64,000 bases of DNA from Blastobasis lacticolella. Lineage: Eukaryota; Arthropoda; Insecta; Lepidoptera; Blastobasidae. Shown here piece after piece: positions 23,501 to 29,797 of the stretch. A model generated the notes under the pieces. That model had not been told where the DNA came from. It did not search any database and saw nothing but the letters and a program-made list of their open reading frames with translations. The stretch is taken from assembly GCA_905147135.1 (NCBI GenBank), contig LR990054.1:16095001-16159000 (forward strand), in the 5' to 3' direction. The stretch's first letter is position 1, and each line of letters opens with the position of its first letter. Made by a program: the position numbers and the translations under genes.

Positions 23501-25736
23501 ACTAGGCACGCCCCTAGCCATGTTTCCATCGGCGTCGCTCACCTTGGATTGGTGAAAAGAGAAGAAGGATTGAAATAGCGATGGGATAAAGGGGAAATAG
23601 GGATTTGTAAGGAATTGTGGATACAAGGACTCTACAGTCACGAACGAAAGATGTGAGTGATGGTTGACGCTAAAGGAGGCCGGGGCTGCAAACCCGTACC
23701 TTCTGTGTAGTCCTCGGATAGATGACTACCTTTTACTTCACCCAGTCGAAGAGTTGGTCGATCAGTATTTTCAATAGTGTAAGGACAACGAACAGACAAA
23801 ATGTCCCTCATCCTCGTGTAAAATCTAGAAAATCTAGAAAATGTCTTTATCTAATACAGAGATTCCTAAAGTTGGTTCCGTAGACAATCCACCAAGATTC
23901 CGCAAAATTAATGATTTTTGGCTGTTAAACCACACCACATACGCCAACATCACCATACCACAACCACAATATTAATATTAAGCGTTTTATAATAAATATT
24001 ATTTTAAAGCAGCGCAAGATATATGAGATGAGAAGAACTCGTTTCTGGTAGTAACGAATACAAGAAAGTACCTATGTAGTTAGCGAGATTTCAGTCAGAA
24101 ACCAGTTAGATAGAAAGCCAGAGACGAAAATTACAGAATCGCACAAAGCCAAACACGCCCAAAGCAACAGTACCATAGGTTTTCCAAAGCTATATGCCAC
24201 CACCTTGCATATGTACCGTATAATAATTAAAATAGCAGACCTATAAAACTGTAGCATGCCTCCCGTGACGAGGCAGCCCCCGGGCATCTGGAAGGACATC
24301 CGGCCGAAGACATTCTGCAGCTCCCCGCTGTCCGGATGGAACGCCGACTCGTACAGCTGTTTGCAGCGCACAATTTGTTCCCGCGTCACGTTCGGCGGTG
24401 GAGTACCGGCCCTGAAAATTCATTCTAGTACTGCCTATGCTACGGTAAAGCCTCATATTAATTAAGGGCAAGAAGGGCTGATGACTACTATTCAATATGA
24501 AGCCTTGAAATTATAACAAAAACAGAAAACTAAATATTAAAATTGTTTAAAACATAGAAAGACCATGACTATAAGCAATAAAGAATTTTTCATTCATTCA
24601 TTCAAAGACCATTGTCTCTTTCTAGGTATAAAAGTGAAACGTTTTAAATGGCGATACAAAACCGTGACGTCACAGTTTTGTGTCGCCCTTTTCGATTAAT
24701 TAGGAGTTTCAAATGTTCATGTCTTGCTTACTTATAAAGATATCAGAAACTAATTCTACTTTTCTGAATAAAATAATTTAAAAATCCAAGTGCTAATTTC
24801 GCGCAACACATATCGCTAGTAATACCGAGTGACACATTGCAACTTTTTTATAATTCGTTGGACCGGCAATAAGTTAACTAACCATTCTCTTCAAATAGGT
24901 AGAGAGACAGATAAGACTTTTTCATAGTTTAACGATGATGCTAGAGTGTCGCTCCATCTCTAGGGATAGGGACTTGTGTTGCTTACATTAGAAGCTTAAC
25001 TGTTTATAAAAATAAGCTGTTCGCTTATTTGCCACCTTAGTAGTTTCAACGTTCACCGCCATCTCACCTAGCAGTAATTCACGACAGAAGATAGAGCTTG
25101 TCGATGTAGAACTCAGTTGAGAAAAAATGATGTAGGCATCGTAATCTTGAGATTCCATAGACCAGTGTAACATAGTAAGAGTTAAAGAGGCCAACATGAT
25201 AAGAAAACAGTATGACATCGTATAGTTTATGGACATTTTTCCAATCAGGGAAGCCCTGTAGAATGTACGTACAATACATACATTCATTTACTTTGCATTT
25301 GTCTTGTGACTTTTGCAGATTATTATGGTTTTGTTGCTGGTTTTTCTTTTCCCTTTTCTTAGCCATAATTTATTTACTACCCTCATTGACTACCCATATT
25401 TTGAACCAACCATTATTGTGAATTAGATTGTGTTGACAGTTGGATAATTATTTAATGATATCAACATTTATTGACATTAATTTAACGTTACATGTATTTA
25501 ATGGTTAATTATTTAATGGATTTGTAAATTTTCATTGGGAATTAAATTACAATATTTTATCTTATTTATGGCACTCACTTGAACTTCATATACAAATCCT
25601 TGGCTTCATACAGTTCTTTTTCCGGTACAAAAGAGAGTAAGGGGTTGCAGATCAGTGCAAAGTGTTTGAATCTTCCCATAAACGTGTTCTGGTCCCATAG
25701 TGGCAGTGTGATGTCGCAATTGGTGATAGACGCCAT
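8420..25736 (-). CDS. Sfxn2: Sideroflexin-2, complete, 8 coding exons
   Basis: Mitochondrial inner-membrane carrier-like protein. The family is known for serine transport (SFXN1/3) and, for SFXN2, for links to haem/iron handling. Exons on the minus strand: 25579-25736, 24241-24411 (or alternative 19438-19608), 16163-16364, 14516-14594, 13502-13589, 12128-12253, 9619-9666 and 8420-8531. They total 984 nt, or 327 residues, against about 322 in human SFXN2; every junction keeps phase. Family marks: [13 protein letters not shown] near the N-terminus, HPDSGE at 78-83, [67 protein letters not shown] and C-terminal YVYFNKGL. The [10 protein letters not shown] and YVYFNKGL blocks favour SFXN2 over SFXN1/3. 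Four to five hydrophobic segments are seen in the C-terminal two thirds. The first coding exon has acceptor ACCAG just before the ATG, so the 5'UTR is spliced. Confidence 0.93.
8532..9136 (-). other. Part of Sfxn2 intron 7
   Basis: AT-rich; an (AAAT)n microsatellite lies at about 8788-8815. Nothing else recognised. Confidence 0.45.
9137..9325 (+). repeat. Interspersed repeat family A, copy 2
   Basis: CCACTGCAGGACTTAGGG, TGCTGCCCATTTTCCAGCC and the shared tail; shortened relative to 4985-5230. Followed to about 9390 by small repeated words (ATGTCAGGTGTCATC twice). Confidence 0.65.
9619..9666 (-). CDS. Sfxn2: Sfxn2 coding exon 7 (48-bp micro-exon)
   Basis: Acceptor GTTCCAG|T, donor AAATG|GTGAGT. 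Encodes [15 protein letters not shown], joining exons 6 and 8 in phase. Too short to appear as an ORF; recognised from the SFXN2 motif VPVAC.FPQKC. Confidence 0.9.
9993..10194 (+). mobile_element. Helitron-like non-autonomous element, copy 1
   Basis: Starts TCACTACATAGTATAAAAC and ends CGCGCCGGGTCCACTAG followed by T. Copies at 26369 and 52845 share the AAAACAAAGT start, an internal GGGTAGG-rich part and the CTAG end. TC...CTAG termini with no inverted ends are Helitron marks. No ORF. Confidence 0.6.
10195..10487 (-). mobile_element. Helitron-like remnant in inverted orientation
   Basis: 10405-10487 reads as the complement of the Helitron 5' part: AAAACCGCATCAAAATCCG, then GGGACTTTGTTTTATAAC, ending ATGTAGTGA. 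Its terminus abuts, and is included in, the minisatellite unit. Confidence 0.5.
10462..12110. repeat. 34-bp minisatellite, about 48 units, in Sfxn2 intron 6
   Basis: Unit: GGGATGTGTTTTATAACATG followed by TAGTGACTATCTAA (34 bp). Units vary at a few positions (GGG/GAA/AGAAA before TGTG; TTTTAT/TTTCAT; TAGTG/TAATG). The first 18 bp of signal, TTTTATAACATGTAGTGA, equal the terminus of the Helitron remnant just left of it. A block of about 350-400 bp recurs about 0.85 kb further on (10830 against 11708). The array ends 18 nt past the exon 6 donor. Confidence 0.95.
12128..12253 (-). CDS. Sfxn2: Sfxn2 coding exon 6
   Basis: Acceptor TTATCCAG|G, donor CCTT|GTGAGT. Encodes [20 protein letters not shown] and part of the next hydrophobic segment. 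It is flanked closely by a minisatellite past its donor and by a hairpin before its acceptor. Confidence 0.92.
12289..12480. repeat. Inverted repeat: 61-bp arms, 70-bp loop, just upstream of Sfxn2 exon 6
   Basis: 12289-12349 and 12420-12480 are complementary at about 59 of 61 positions (left arm ACCGCCCGGCTACCGAGGCT onward; two AA/CC mismatches). The right arm overlaps the tRNA-like head of the SINE at 12465. In the pre-mRNA the hairpin starts 35 nt before the exon 6 acceptor, where a branch point is expected. Confidence 0.9.
12465..12803 (+). repeat. tRNA-derived SINE (family B)
   Basis: Diverged tRNA head with B-box-like GGCTCGAATCC, then the family body (GCTCTTACGGTGGGGGAAAA, CACATTCAGGCGACTGAATG, GGGCCCTCGTGCGCGAGAGC) and the end GGGACATTAACGCCAAGATGA. 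ATGTGTAACC..ACTGA is locally duplicated. Confidence 0.8.
12830..12935 (+). repeat. RTE-type LINE 3'-end fragment
   Basis: Contains ACAGGACCGGTCTTTGTGGA and GGCTGATATGATGATG, matching 56785-56900 and the common RTE end with ATGATG repeats. Confidence 0.6.
12936..13501. other. Intron 5 stretch with a degenerate short repeat
   Basis: 13110-13250 and 13460-13490 repeat variants of GTCCCTTTCGCAAAA at about 20-25-bp spacing, a decayed minisatellite or low-complexity tract. No gene recognised. Confidence 0.4.
13502..13589 (-). CDS. Sfxn2: Sfxn2 coding exon 5
   Basis: Acceptor TTTTCCAG|GA, donor GCCAG|GTAGGC. Encodes [20 protein letters not shown] and GIAQVITAR, the matrix-side loop of the family. 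Confidence 0.9.
13713..13903. mobile_element. MITE with about 60-bp terminal inverted repeats
   Basis: The left end ATTACACCTTCACTTAATCC and the complement of the right end ATTACACCTTAGCTTAATCC continue to match for about 60 bp; total 191 bp. If TA is the target, the termini are CACCTT, compatible with a Tc1/mariner-like MITE (inference). A second copy keeping one half lies at 52030-52155. Confidence 0.7.
14085..14200 (+). repeat. SINE family B body fragment
   Basis: CCAATCTGGTTCCCCTG, GGCAGTCGCTCCACT and GATCATGGTCAGGACGGACC match the body of the SINEs at 16415 and 39128. Head and tail absent. Confidence 0.65.
14225..14435 (+). repeat. Interspersed repeat family A, copy 3
   Basis: ACAGTCCACTGCTGGACTTG, GGCAGGCGGGTAGGAGATC and GCTGCTGCCCATTTTCTGGCC; the end ACTCTGTCAGACACCTCACG matches the family end. 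Confidence 0.65.
14516..14594 (-). CDS. Sfxn2: Sfxn2 coding exon 4
   Basis: Acceptor ATTTCCAG|AGA, donor ATACG|GTATGG. Encodes [20 protein letters not shown], a conserved membrane segment and signature. Confidence 0.92.
14640..14990 (-). repeat. LINE ORF2 C-terminal relic
   Basis: Minus-strand frame 14679-14987 includes [20 protein letters not shown] and WNELPPEVF; the WN.LP..VF motif is typical of the extreme C-terminus of Jockey/R1-type LINEs. It lies 46 bp upstream of the Sfxn2 exon 4 acceptor. Confidence 0.6.
15200..15900 (+). repeat. LINE ORF2 C-terminal relic, frameshifted
   Basis: Three overlapping plus frames together read like a LINE C-terminus: [10 protein letters not shown], then [20 protein letters not shown] and [20 protein letters not shown], then [20 protein letters not shown] and [13 protein letters not shown]. 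Frame changes near 15540 and 15745 show that it is dead. Same family as the tails at 17965, 54097 and 1030. Confidence 0.8.
16163..16364 (-). CDS. Sfxn2: Sfxn2 coding exon 3
   Basis: Acceptor ACCACAG|G, donor GGCT|GTAAGT, 202 bp, phase 1 in and 0 out. Encodes [20 protein letters not shown] and a membrane segment with [17 protein letters not shown]. This is the most diagnostic exon of the family. Confidence 0.93.
16415..16805 (+). repeat. tRNA-derived SINE (family B), nearly complete
   Basis: Head with A-box-like TGGCCGAGTAG; the B-box is disturbed. Body: CCGATGCTCTTACGGTGAGG, ATTCAGGCGACTGAATGTG and GCCCTCGTGCGCGAGAGCAC; ends near GGGACATTCACGCC. Lies just upstream of Sfxn2 exon 3. Confidence 0.75.
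16806..17964. other. Sfxn2 intron 2 stretch
   Basis: 17185-17212 ends GGGGCGGGTCGCTAG followed by T, like the 3' terminus of the Helitron-like family; no matching 5' end is seen. Otherwise nothing recognised. Confidence 0.4.
17965..18235 (-). repeat. LINE 3' end with poly(A), minus orientation
   Basis: The poly(T) at 17967 is the reversed tail. CACCTCACCTGGTGGTAAGT, TGGAGCATGCCTGTCTAGGA and TATTGATCAGGGAACACACT are nearly identical to 54097-54350. The minus translation gives the same C-terminal motif set as 15200-15900. Confidence 0.75.
18236..18769. other. Sfxn2 intron 2 stretch, nothing recognised
   Basis: AT-rich, no match found within the window. Confidence 0.4.
19110..19225 (+). mobile_element. 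Helitron-like fragment
   Basis: Internal GTAGGGTAGGTGTAGTG stretch and the end GGCGGGCCAGCTAG followed by T, as in 9993-10194 and 26369-26780. The 5' part is much shortened. Confidence 0.5.
19438..19608 (-). CDS. Sfxn2: Sfxn2 exon 2, copy b (candidate mutually exclusive exon)
   Basis: Also 171 bp, same strand and same phases, with an uninterrupted frame. Acceptor AAATTTCAG|A, donor TATAA|GTCTGT. About 13 of 171 bases differ from copy a. The amino-acid changes are conservative (Thr/Ser, Ile/Leu, LV to II) apart from Arg to His and a final Arg to Lys at the junction. GGCIITG here is closer to the vertebrate GGMIITG than copy a is. Using both copies would also keep frame only if the leftover bases agreed, so exclusive use is the simplest reading. 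Confidence 0.65.
   Translation of the reverse strand, partial: SRFSTAQRDARATCALQTAVRVCVPSGQRGAAECLRPDVLPDARRLHHHGRHATVL
20224..20401 (+). pseudogene. Inverted, frameshifted copy of Sfxn2 exon 2
   Basis: Same exon sequence on the opposite strand, preceded by AAATTTCAG and followed by GTCTGTATT. It is 178 bp, 7 longer than the others: a 7-bp gain near 20265-20285 (CTAGTTAACTGCGCG region) shifts the frame. It also carries Met-to-Ile and Gly-to-Ser type changes near its end. It cannot serve the minus-strand gene and is a decayed duplicate. Confidence 0.85.
20430..20690 (+). repeat. RTE-type LINE ORF2 C-terminal fragment
   Basis: The plus frames read [19 protein letters not shown] and [10 protein letters not shown], matching the usual RTE C-terminus in Lepidoptera. 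A related fragment lies inverted at 18930-19085. Confidence 0.7.
20960..23780 (-). mobile_element. Decayed RTE-type LINE (endonuclease to RT C-terminus)
   Basis: On the minus strand, in order: an endonuclease start with [20 protein letters not shown] and [10 protein letters not shown] (23356-22985), the central endonuclease [20 protein letters not shown] (22955-22674), RT fingers with VQSGFRRGM and [13 protein letters not shown] (about 21960-21760), and the C-terminus [20 protein letters not shown] (21298-20963). Stops and frameshifts interrupt it and no YADD box is intact. 23460-23780 is probably its 5' leader. No target duplication found. Confidence 0.85.
23781..24240 (-). other. Sfxn2 intron 2 stretch next to exon 2a
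   Basis: AT-rich. AAATCTAGAAAATCTAGAAAA at 23820 is a short tandem. No gene seen. Confidence 0.4.
24241..24411 (-). CDS. Sfxn2: Sfxn2 exon 2, copy a
   Basis: 171 bp; acceptor AATTTTCAG|G, donor TATAG|GTCTGC (weak). Encodes from [12 protein letters not shown] to [14 protein letters not shown], including the signature HPDSGE. The split Arg codon is completed by G from the exon at 16364. Probably the constitutive copy because it lies nearest exon 1 and keeps the conserved Arg. Confidence 0.88.
   Translation of the reverse strand, partial: GRYSTAERDAGTNCALQTAVRVGVPSGQRGAAECLRPDVLPDARGLPRHGRHATVL
24412..25578 (-). other. Sfxn2 intron 1
   Basis: 24620-24960 is homologous, in inverse orientation, to 19790-20000 (GTGACGTCAC, GAACATTTGAAA and ATATCTTTA words in the same order), showing that the exon-2 duplication carried about 0.4 kb of this intron. 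The rest is AT-rich and unmatched. Confidence 0.6.
25579..25736 (-). CDS. Sfxn2: Sfxn2 coding exon 1
   Basis: ATG at 25736 in CCAATGG context, three bases after acceptor TTTCACCAG. Donor AA|GTGAGTG leaves two bases of a Lys codon. Encodes [18 protein letters not shown] and the GRFKHF motif. Confidence 0.9.
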
Positions 25737-25784
25737 TGGCTGGTGAAACACACAACAATATTATTTTCAAATAGGTCATCATCA

Positions 25785-25970
25785 TCATCATCAACAGCCC
25801 ACAACAGTCCGCTGCTGGACATAAGCCTCCTCCACATCAGTGGAGGGCAGTGCCATAATCACCATGCTAGGCAGGCAGGTTGGAGATTGCAGTATTTGGA
25901 CTAGTAATTAATTTGAAAATTTAGCTGGAGCTGACCAACCGTCAAAACAGAACATCTGTTACTAGTTTTA
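25785..25970 (+). repeat. Family A copy 4 plus a short dispersed repeat
   Basis: 25785-25905: TCATCATCATCAACAGCCCA, then ACAGTCCGCTGCTGGACATA and family A words, truncated. 25922-25968 (CTGACCAACCGTCAAAACAG onward to TGTTACTAGTTTTA) recurs at 30606-30650. Confidence 0.6.
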
Positions 25971-26368
25971 AGTTACACAACACATCAGAAAGCCCTGTGT
26001 AAACATAGGTACTTACATAAAAGATTATCGAGAGATAATATTTGTTTGTAGGGGTAATCTCTAGGATATCAAGACAATGTTCTAAAATAATTAGTGCTTA
26101 GAAGGGTTTATAAAAGACATTATCTTTAATCTGAAAAAACATGTAATGATACCACAAAAACCAGTCTCAAACTCCACACAGTAAGAAACCACTATAGTTG
26201 ATAATCAGAATTAACTTTGTGATATCATATCTGTTTAATAAGACTCTATAGTGGACAGGCTATAAAATTAATCTAAAGATTACAAAACAATAGCCTTTGA
26301 AGTTACAAAGATTGAAGTCCAATGCTAGTACTACATGAAATGAAACAGCAGAATCAGATAATGTACAT

Positions 26369-26780
26369 CTATACATAGTACAAAACAAAGTTGCTTTCAC
26401 TGTCTGTATCGATGTATACTTAGATCTTTTAAATTATACAACGGATTTTTATGTGGTTTTCAAAAATAGTTACATTGATTTAAGAGGAGTTTTATAGCAA
26501 GAGAAAAAGGGTAGGTAGAGGTAAAGTAGGTGTAGGGTAGGTGTATGGCAGATGTAGGGTAGGGTAGGATAGGGATAGGATAGGGATAGGATAGGGATAG
26601 GGTAGGGATAGGGTAGGTCGAGGGTAGGTCTAGGGTAGATGTAGGGTAGATTTAGGGTAGGTGTAGGGTAGGGTAGGGTCGGTGTTGTACCTGGATCGCA
26701 GGTTTTCTCCATGTAACAAAAAAAAGGGGGAGGTGTTGGGGTAGAACGCCACGCGAACGAAGTCGCGCCGGGCCTGCTAG
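26369..26780 (+). mobile_element. Helitron-like element with an expanded GGGTAGG tract
   Basis: Starts TCTATACATAGTACAAAAC and ends GCGCCGGGCCTGCTAG followed by T. Positions 26507-26690 are a degenerate tandem of GGGTAGG/GGGATAGG/GTGTAGGGTAG, absent or short in the copies at 9993 and 52845. No ORF of its own. Confidence 0.65.
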
Positions 26781-27308
26781 TAAGTGAATAACTAGATGAT
26801 TTCATAGTCACAAAAATATCTACCGGCATACAGTTCAGATCTCTCTGTTATGGATTGGATGCTTTTATTTCCATCAAATTTTTTGTTGTGACTTAGGTTT
26901 GCACAGAGGTATTTAAACCTACCCAGCTGTATAAAATCGGTCCAGCAGTTTAGAAGAACTGACTCAACAAAACTAAAACAATAATTTACACACCAACTTA
27001 GCAGGTTTTGCATGATGCAGTTTTTAATTGTAAATAATGAAACATGTAATCCATAGGTATATGATGAGCGACAAAACGATTTAATAATGATACTTTTATT
27101 TCAAGTGTGGTGCGTTTGCATCACCATTATTGGTTGGTAAATATAGTGAAGTGAATATGTTTACCGATCAACATTACGTTAGCCGTAGTGGTAGACCTTG
27201 AACTACACAAAACAAAAAAGCCTCTTGTTCTAAAGTAAATAGTTACATAAGTGACCGCAGCAAGAGTAAACTAAAAGTACTTTAAATTGAAAAGCAAAAC
27301 GAACTTAC
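26781..27308 (-). other. Probable Sfxn2 5'UTR intron
   Basis: Follows the donor GAT|GTAAGTTC (complement of 27301-27308) and runs towards the acceptor before the ATG. No repeat recognised in this part. Confidence 0.45.
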
Positions 27309-27500
27309 ATCTTTTATCAGAGCCTCGTAGTTATCCGCGCGATATTTTTTAAATTTGTTTGAGACGGTGTTTATTTATCGGTCGGGCCTGGCGCCCGTTT
27401 CGGTGAATGACAACAAATTTACTACTATACCTACATACAAATCACATCAAGTACAAAATCGCGAATTCGCGAATCGCCCGCGCCGTCCGTCGCCTGTCGT
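27309..27500 (-). other. Probable 5'UTR exon of Sfxn2 (5' end not resolved)
   Basis: A strong minus-strand donor AAGAT|GTAAGT at 27309/27308 and a GC-rich stretch at 27470-27520 typical of a promoter-proximal exon. The coding exon begins with an acceptor, so an upstream non-coding exon is required. The right border is a guess. Confidence 0.45.
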
Positions 27501-27929
27501 CGGTGCTGTCACTGTCACTCTGTGTCACTGTTTTTGACAAAGAACCAACCAAACACTAATACTGATGACAACTTATTGTCAAAGTCAGCTGTTGGACCTT
27601 GTAGATAAACGTGGCGGACAAAAGGAACTAACATACCGCTATTATGAAAACAGACACTGGTGATACTTTGACGCCCTCCTTCGCATTCATTACGATCCTT
27701 CTCGCTAGAGTGATATATAGCGAAACCTTGTGCTTTTATCACAAAGGTTTTTATCCCTTTTTCATGTTATCCACTATGTATTCATGACTATTCACCACAA
27801 TATGGAAACTTAACCTACACATTCGATTTGAATTCTAGGATTCTCATACAATTGAACGATTGACAAGGGACGACTCTATTTCATTTTTTAAATTACTTCT
27901 ATTGTCTATAGTCTCAAATTTCAGGAAAC
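27501..27929. promoter_or_regulatory. Putative bidirectional promoter between Sfxn2 and PWWP2
   Basis: About 0.4 kb between the inferred Sfxn2 5'UTR exon and the PWWP2 ATG, GC-rich at its left side (GCGAATCGCCCGCGCCGTCC). No TATA box stands out. AAATTTCAG|GAAACATGG suggests that the PWWP2 5'UTR is also spliced. Head-to-head spacing is the main argument. Confidence 0.4.
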
Positions 27930-28081
27930 ATGGCGGCTGCCGTAAAAACAGCCGATATGACGATTCAGAAGAATTCTCAAATTTTAGTCAATGTGGAAGA
28001 AGCTTTAGCAGACTTATTAGTTGTTACGTATTGTACTGAAGATAAAAAATTTCAAGGGGTCCTTTTGGACTCCAATAAAAG
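27930..28081 (+). CDS. PWWP2 exon 1
   Basis: ATG at 27930, shortly after a possible acceptor. It ends at the weak donor AAAAG|GTTTGG with two bases of a Ser codon, the only junction that keeps frame and gives the family pattern LLDSNKSNLPFG. The ORF itself runs on to a TGA at 28122-28124. Confidence 0.8.
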
Positions 28082-29797
28082 GTTTGGTTTACCAAGAAAA
28101 CAGTTTAGTTTTTATCGATTTTGATGGTAAGGATCTTCCATTAATTCTGATTCATGCTTTCTGTTTTAGTAATTTGCCTTTTGGAGTGTACAGCCTCCAT
28201 CCAGCATTTTCCAAACATACTGTAACCACCGAAACCGCTAGTGAGAAGCTACATTCCGCTAGTCAGAGATTCACGTACCAAGAGCCACAATATGCCACTG
28301 AAAGTGTTCAATCGAAAAAGTCTAGTGCGAAGGGCAAACCCCAACCCCGACAAAAGATGACCGTGCGCCTCCGCCCAAGGAAGGTGTTATGTTCCAACTG
28401 CAAGGGAATTTGTAACGAAAACAATGAGAATGTGGATGTGTCTAAAAAACGGAAATTGGATTCTGATGACGACGCCGATAAGTCTGAGTCATCACAGGTC
28501 GGTCAGAAATATAACGCCAGCAGCATGCTGATCCCGAAGCTGTCCAGACTCAATGCAAGTGATATCACAAGTGCTGTGAGAGGTGGAAATGGAACAAGGA
28601 GTTCCAATAAGGCTAGTGACAAATCTGTTAGGAATGTAAAATGTGAAAATGATAACATAGAGACTCCTGAACTAGCTTTTGTCAGTGTTTCTGATGCTGA
28701 TGATTGTGACAGACAAGAACCTAGAGATGACAATACATTTACCTCAATGTTCTCAAGTGCCAGGACCTTAAAAATATGCTTTGGGGAAGGAGAGGGTACT
28801 GTGGTCAAAATACCACCGTTAAGTGGTGACTTCAATGAGGACTCTGGAGTATCATGTGATGTGTCCAAGCCAGAACTGAAGGCTGCGAAAAAGGCTCTAA
28901 AGAAAGCCAAAAAACAGGCAAAGAAAAACAATGCAGAGAAAGAATATCAAGGACAGTCTCCAAGACACATTGGTGCTTTGTCCCCCAGAAACAATGTGGC
29001 AAACAGCCCCCCTGTGGACCCCTTAGAAAAGAAACACAAACACAAAGTCAAACATAAAAAGAAGAGCAAAATCCAGAAGAAAAGAGATGAAAACACCAGC
29101 AAGTGTGGAGAGGGTGAGTCTGTTGACTATTTTAGTGATATCAAGGAGCATTGTCTGAAGCAGAAGCTGTCCATCAGCCTGAGAAGGCTCAGTAGCAATT
29201 CATATGAGAAACAAAGTGAGCAAGACAGTGGATCTGATGAGTGGGAGGGTGACAGTGTTCCAGACTTCCCCCAGAGCACTATGGAGAGCGTGGGGGGAAG
29301 CACGCTACGTGTATCGCCTGGGGACATTGTTTGGGGGAAAGTTATTGGTTTTCCATGGTGGCCAGGCAGGGTACTTAGTGTTACTCCTTCATCAAGGGCT
29401 CATGTGGCCTGGTATGCATCAACCACTTCATCAATCATGCCATGTGACAGCTTAAGTCCATTCCTAGAGGATTATAAGGTAATAGAACTAATACAATAAC
29501 AAGCAGCTTAATTTTATTGCTTTACATTTTACATATTTGTAACATCTATCTGTAATTAAATTTGAAGTACTAATTGAGGTATCCCATAAACATTGGATGC
29601 CACAGTGAACTGAGAATGATCATATTGTACATTGCTTTCAGATACGATTCAACAAGAAGAAACGTGGACCATACAAGGAGGCTGTGAAACAAGCTACAAT
29701 AGAAGCGAAGAAAAGTGAATCTCAATTACAAGACCCGTTGGCCAGCCCGACACACCTACCAACCATGTCGCCGCGGCCTATCAATGTGTTCTCGTGA
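27930..29797 (+). CDS. PWWP domain-containing protein 2 (PWWP2A/B-type) homologue
   Basis: Chromatin reader. In vertebrates PWWP2A/B bind H2A.Z nucleosomes and H3K36-methylated chromatin and join NuRD-type deacetylase complexes. Exons 27930-28081, 28170-29478 and 29642-29797 total 1617 nt, 538 residues. Seen: an N-terminal motif KKFQGVLLDSNK matching the family's F.G.LLD.TK; RLRPRKVLCSNCKG, the family's RPR.VLC..CK zinc-like motif; LKICFGEGEGTVVKIPP, the conserved VVKIP block; Lys-rich tracts; and a C-terminal PWWP domain from about residue 430 (GDIVWGKVIGFPWWPGRVL, then LSPF, IRFNKKKRGPYKEAV). ATG context ACATGG. The order of all blocks matches the family, so assignment is firm; A against B cannot be decided. 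Confidence 0.9.
28170..29478 (+). CDS. PWWP2 exon 2
   Basis: Acceptor CTGTTTTAG|T and donor ATAAG|GTAATA, phase 0 out. Holds the CxxC block, the VVKIP block, an acidic/basic disordered middle and most of the PWWP domain. Confidence 0.9.
29642..29797 (+). CDS. PWWP2 exon 3
   Basis: Acceptor GCTTTCAG|ATA. Encodes IRFNKKKRGPYKEAVKQA, the conserved end of the PWWP domain, then a short tail ending PRPINVFS and TGA at 29795-29797. Missed by simple ORF calling because the stop in the preceding intron ends the frame. Confidence 0.92.
   Translation: MRFNKKKRGPYKEAVKQATIEAKKSESQLQDPLASPTHLPTMSPRPINVFS

Noticed and set aside
24241..24495. 84-residue minus ORF with [20 protein letters not shown]
   Set aside because: A wrong frame of Sfxn2 exon 2; the correct frame gives the sideroflexin signature.
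28021..29499. PWWP2 start at ATG 28021
   Set aside because: The first 50 residues of that frame do not resemble the family, while the 27930 frame does (KKFQGVLLDSNK); the exons join by splicing.
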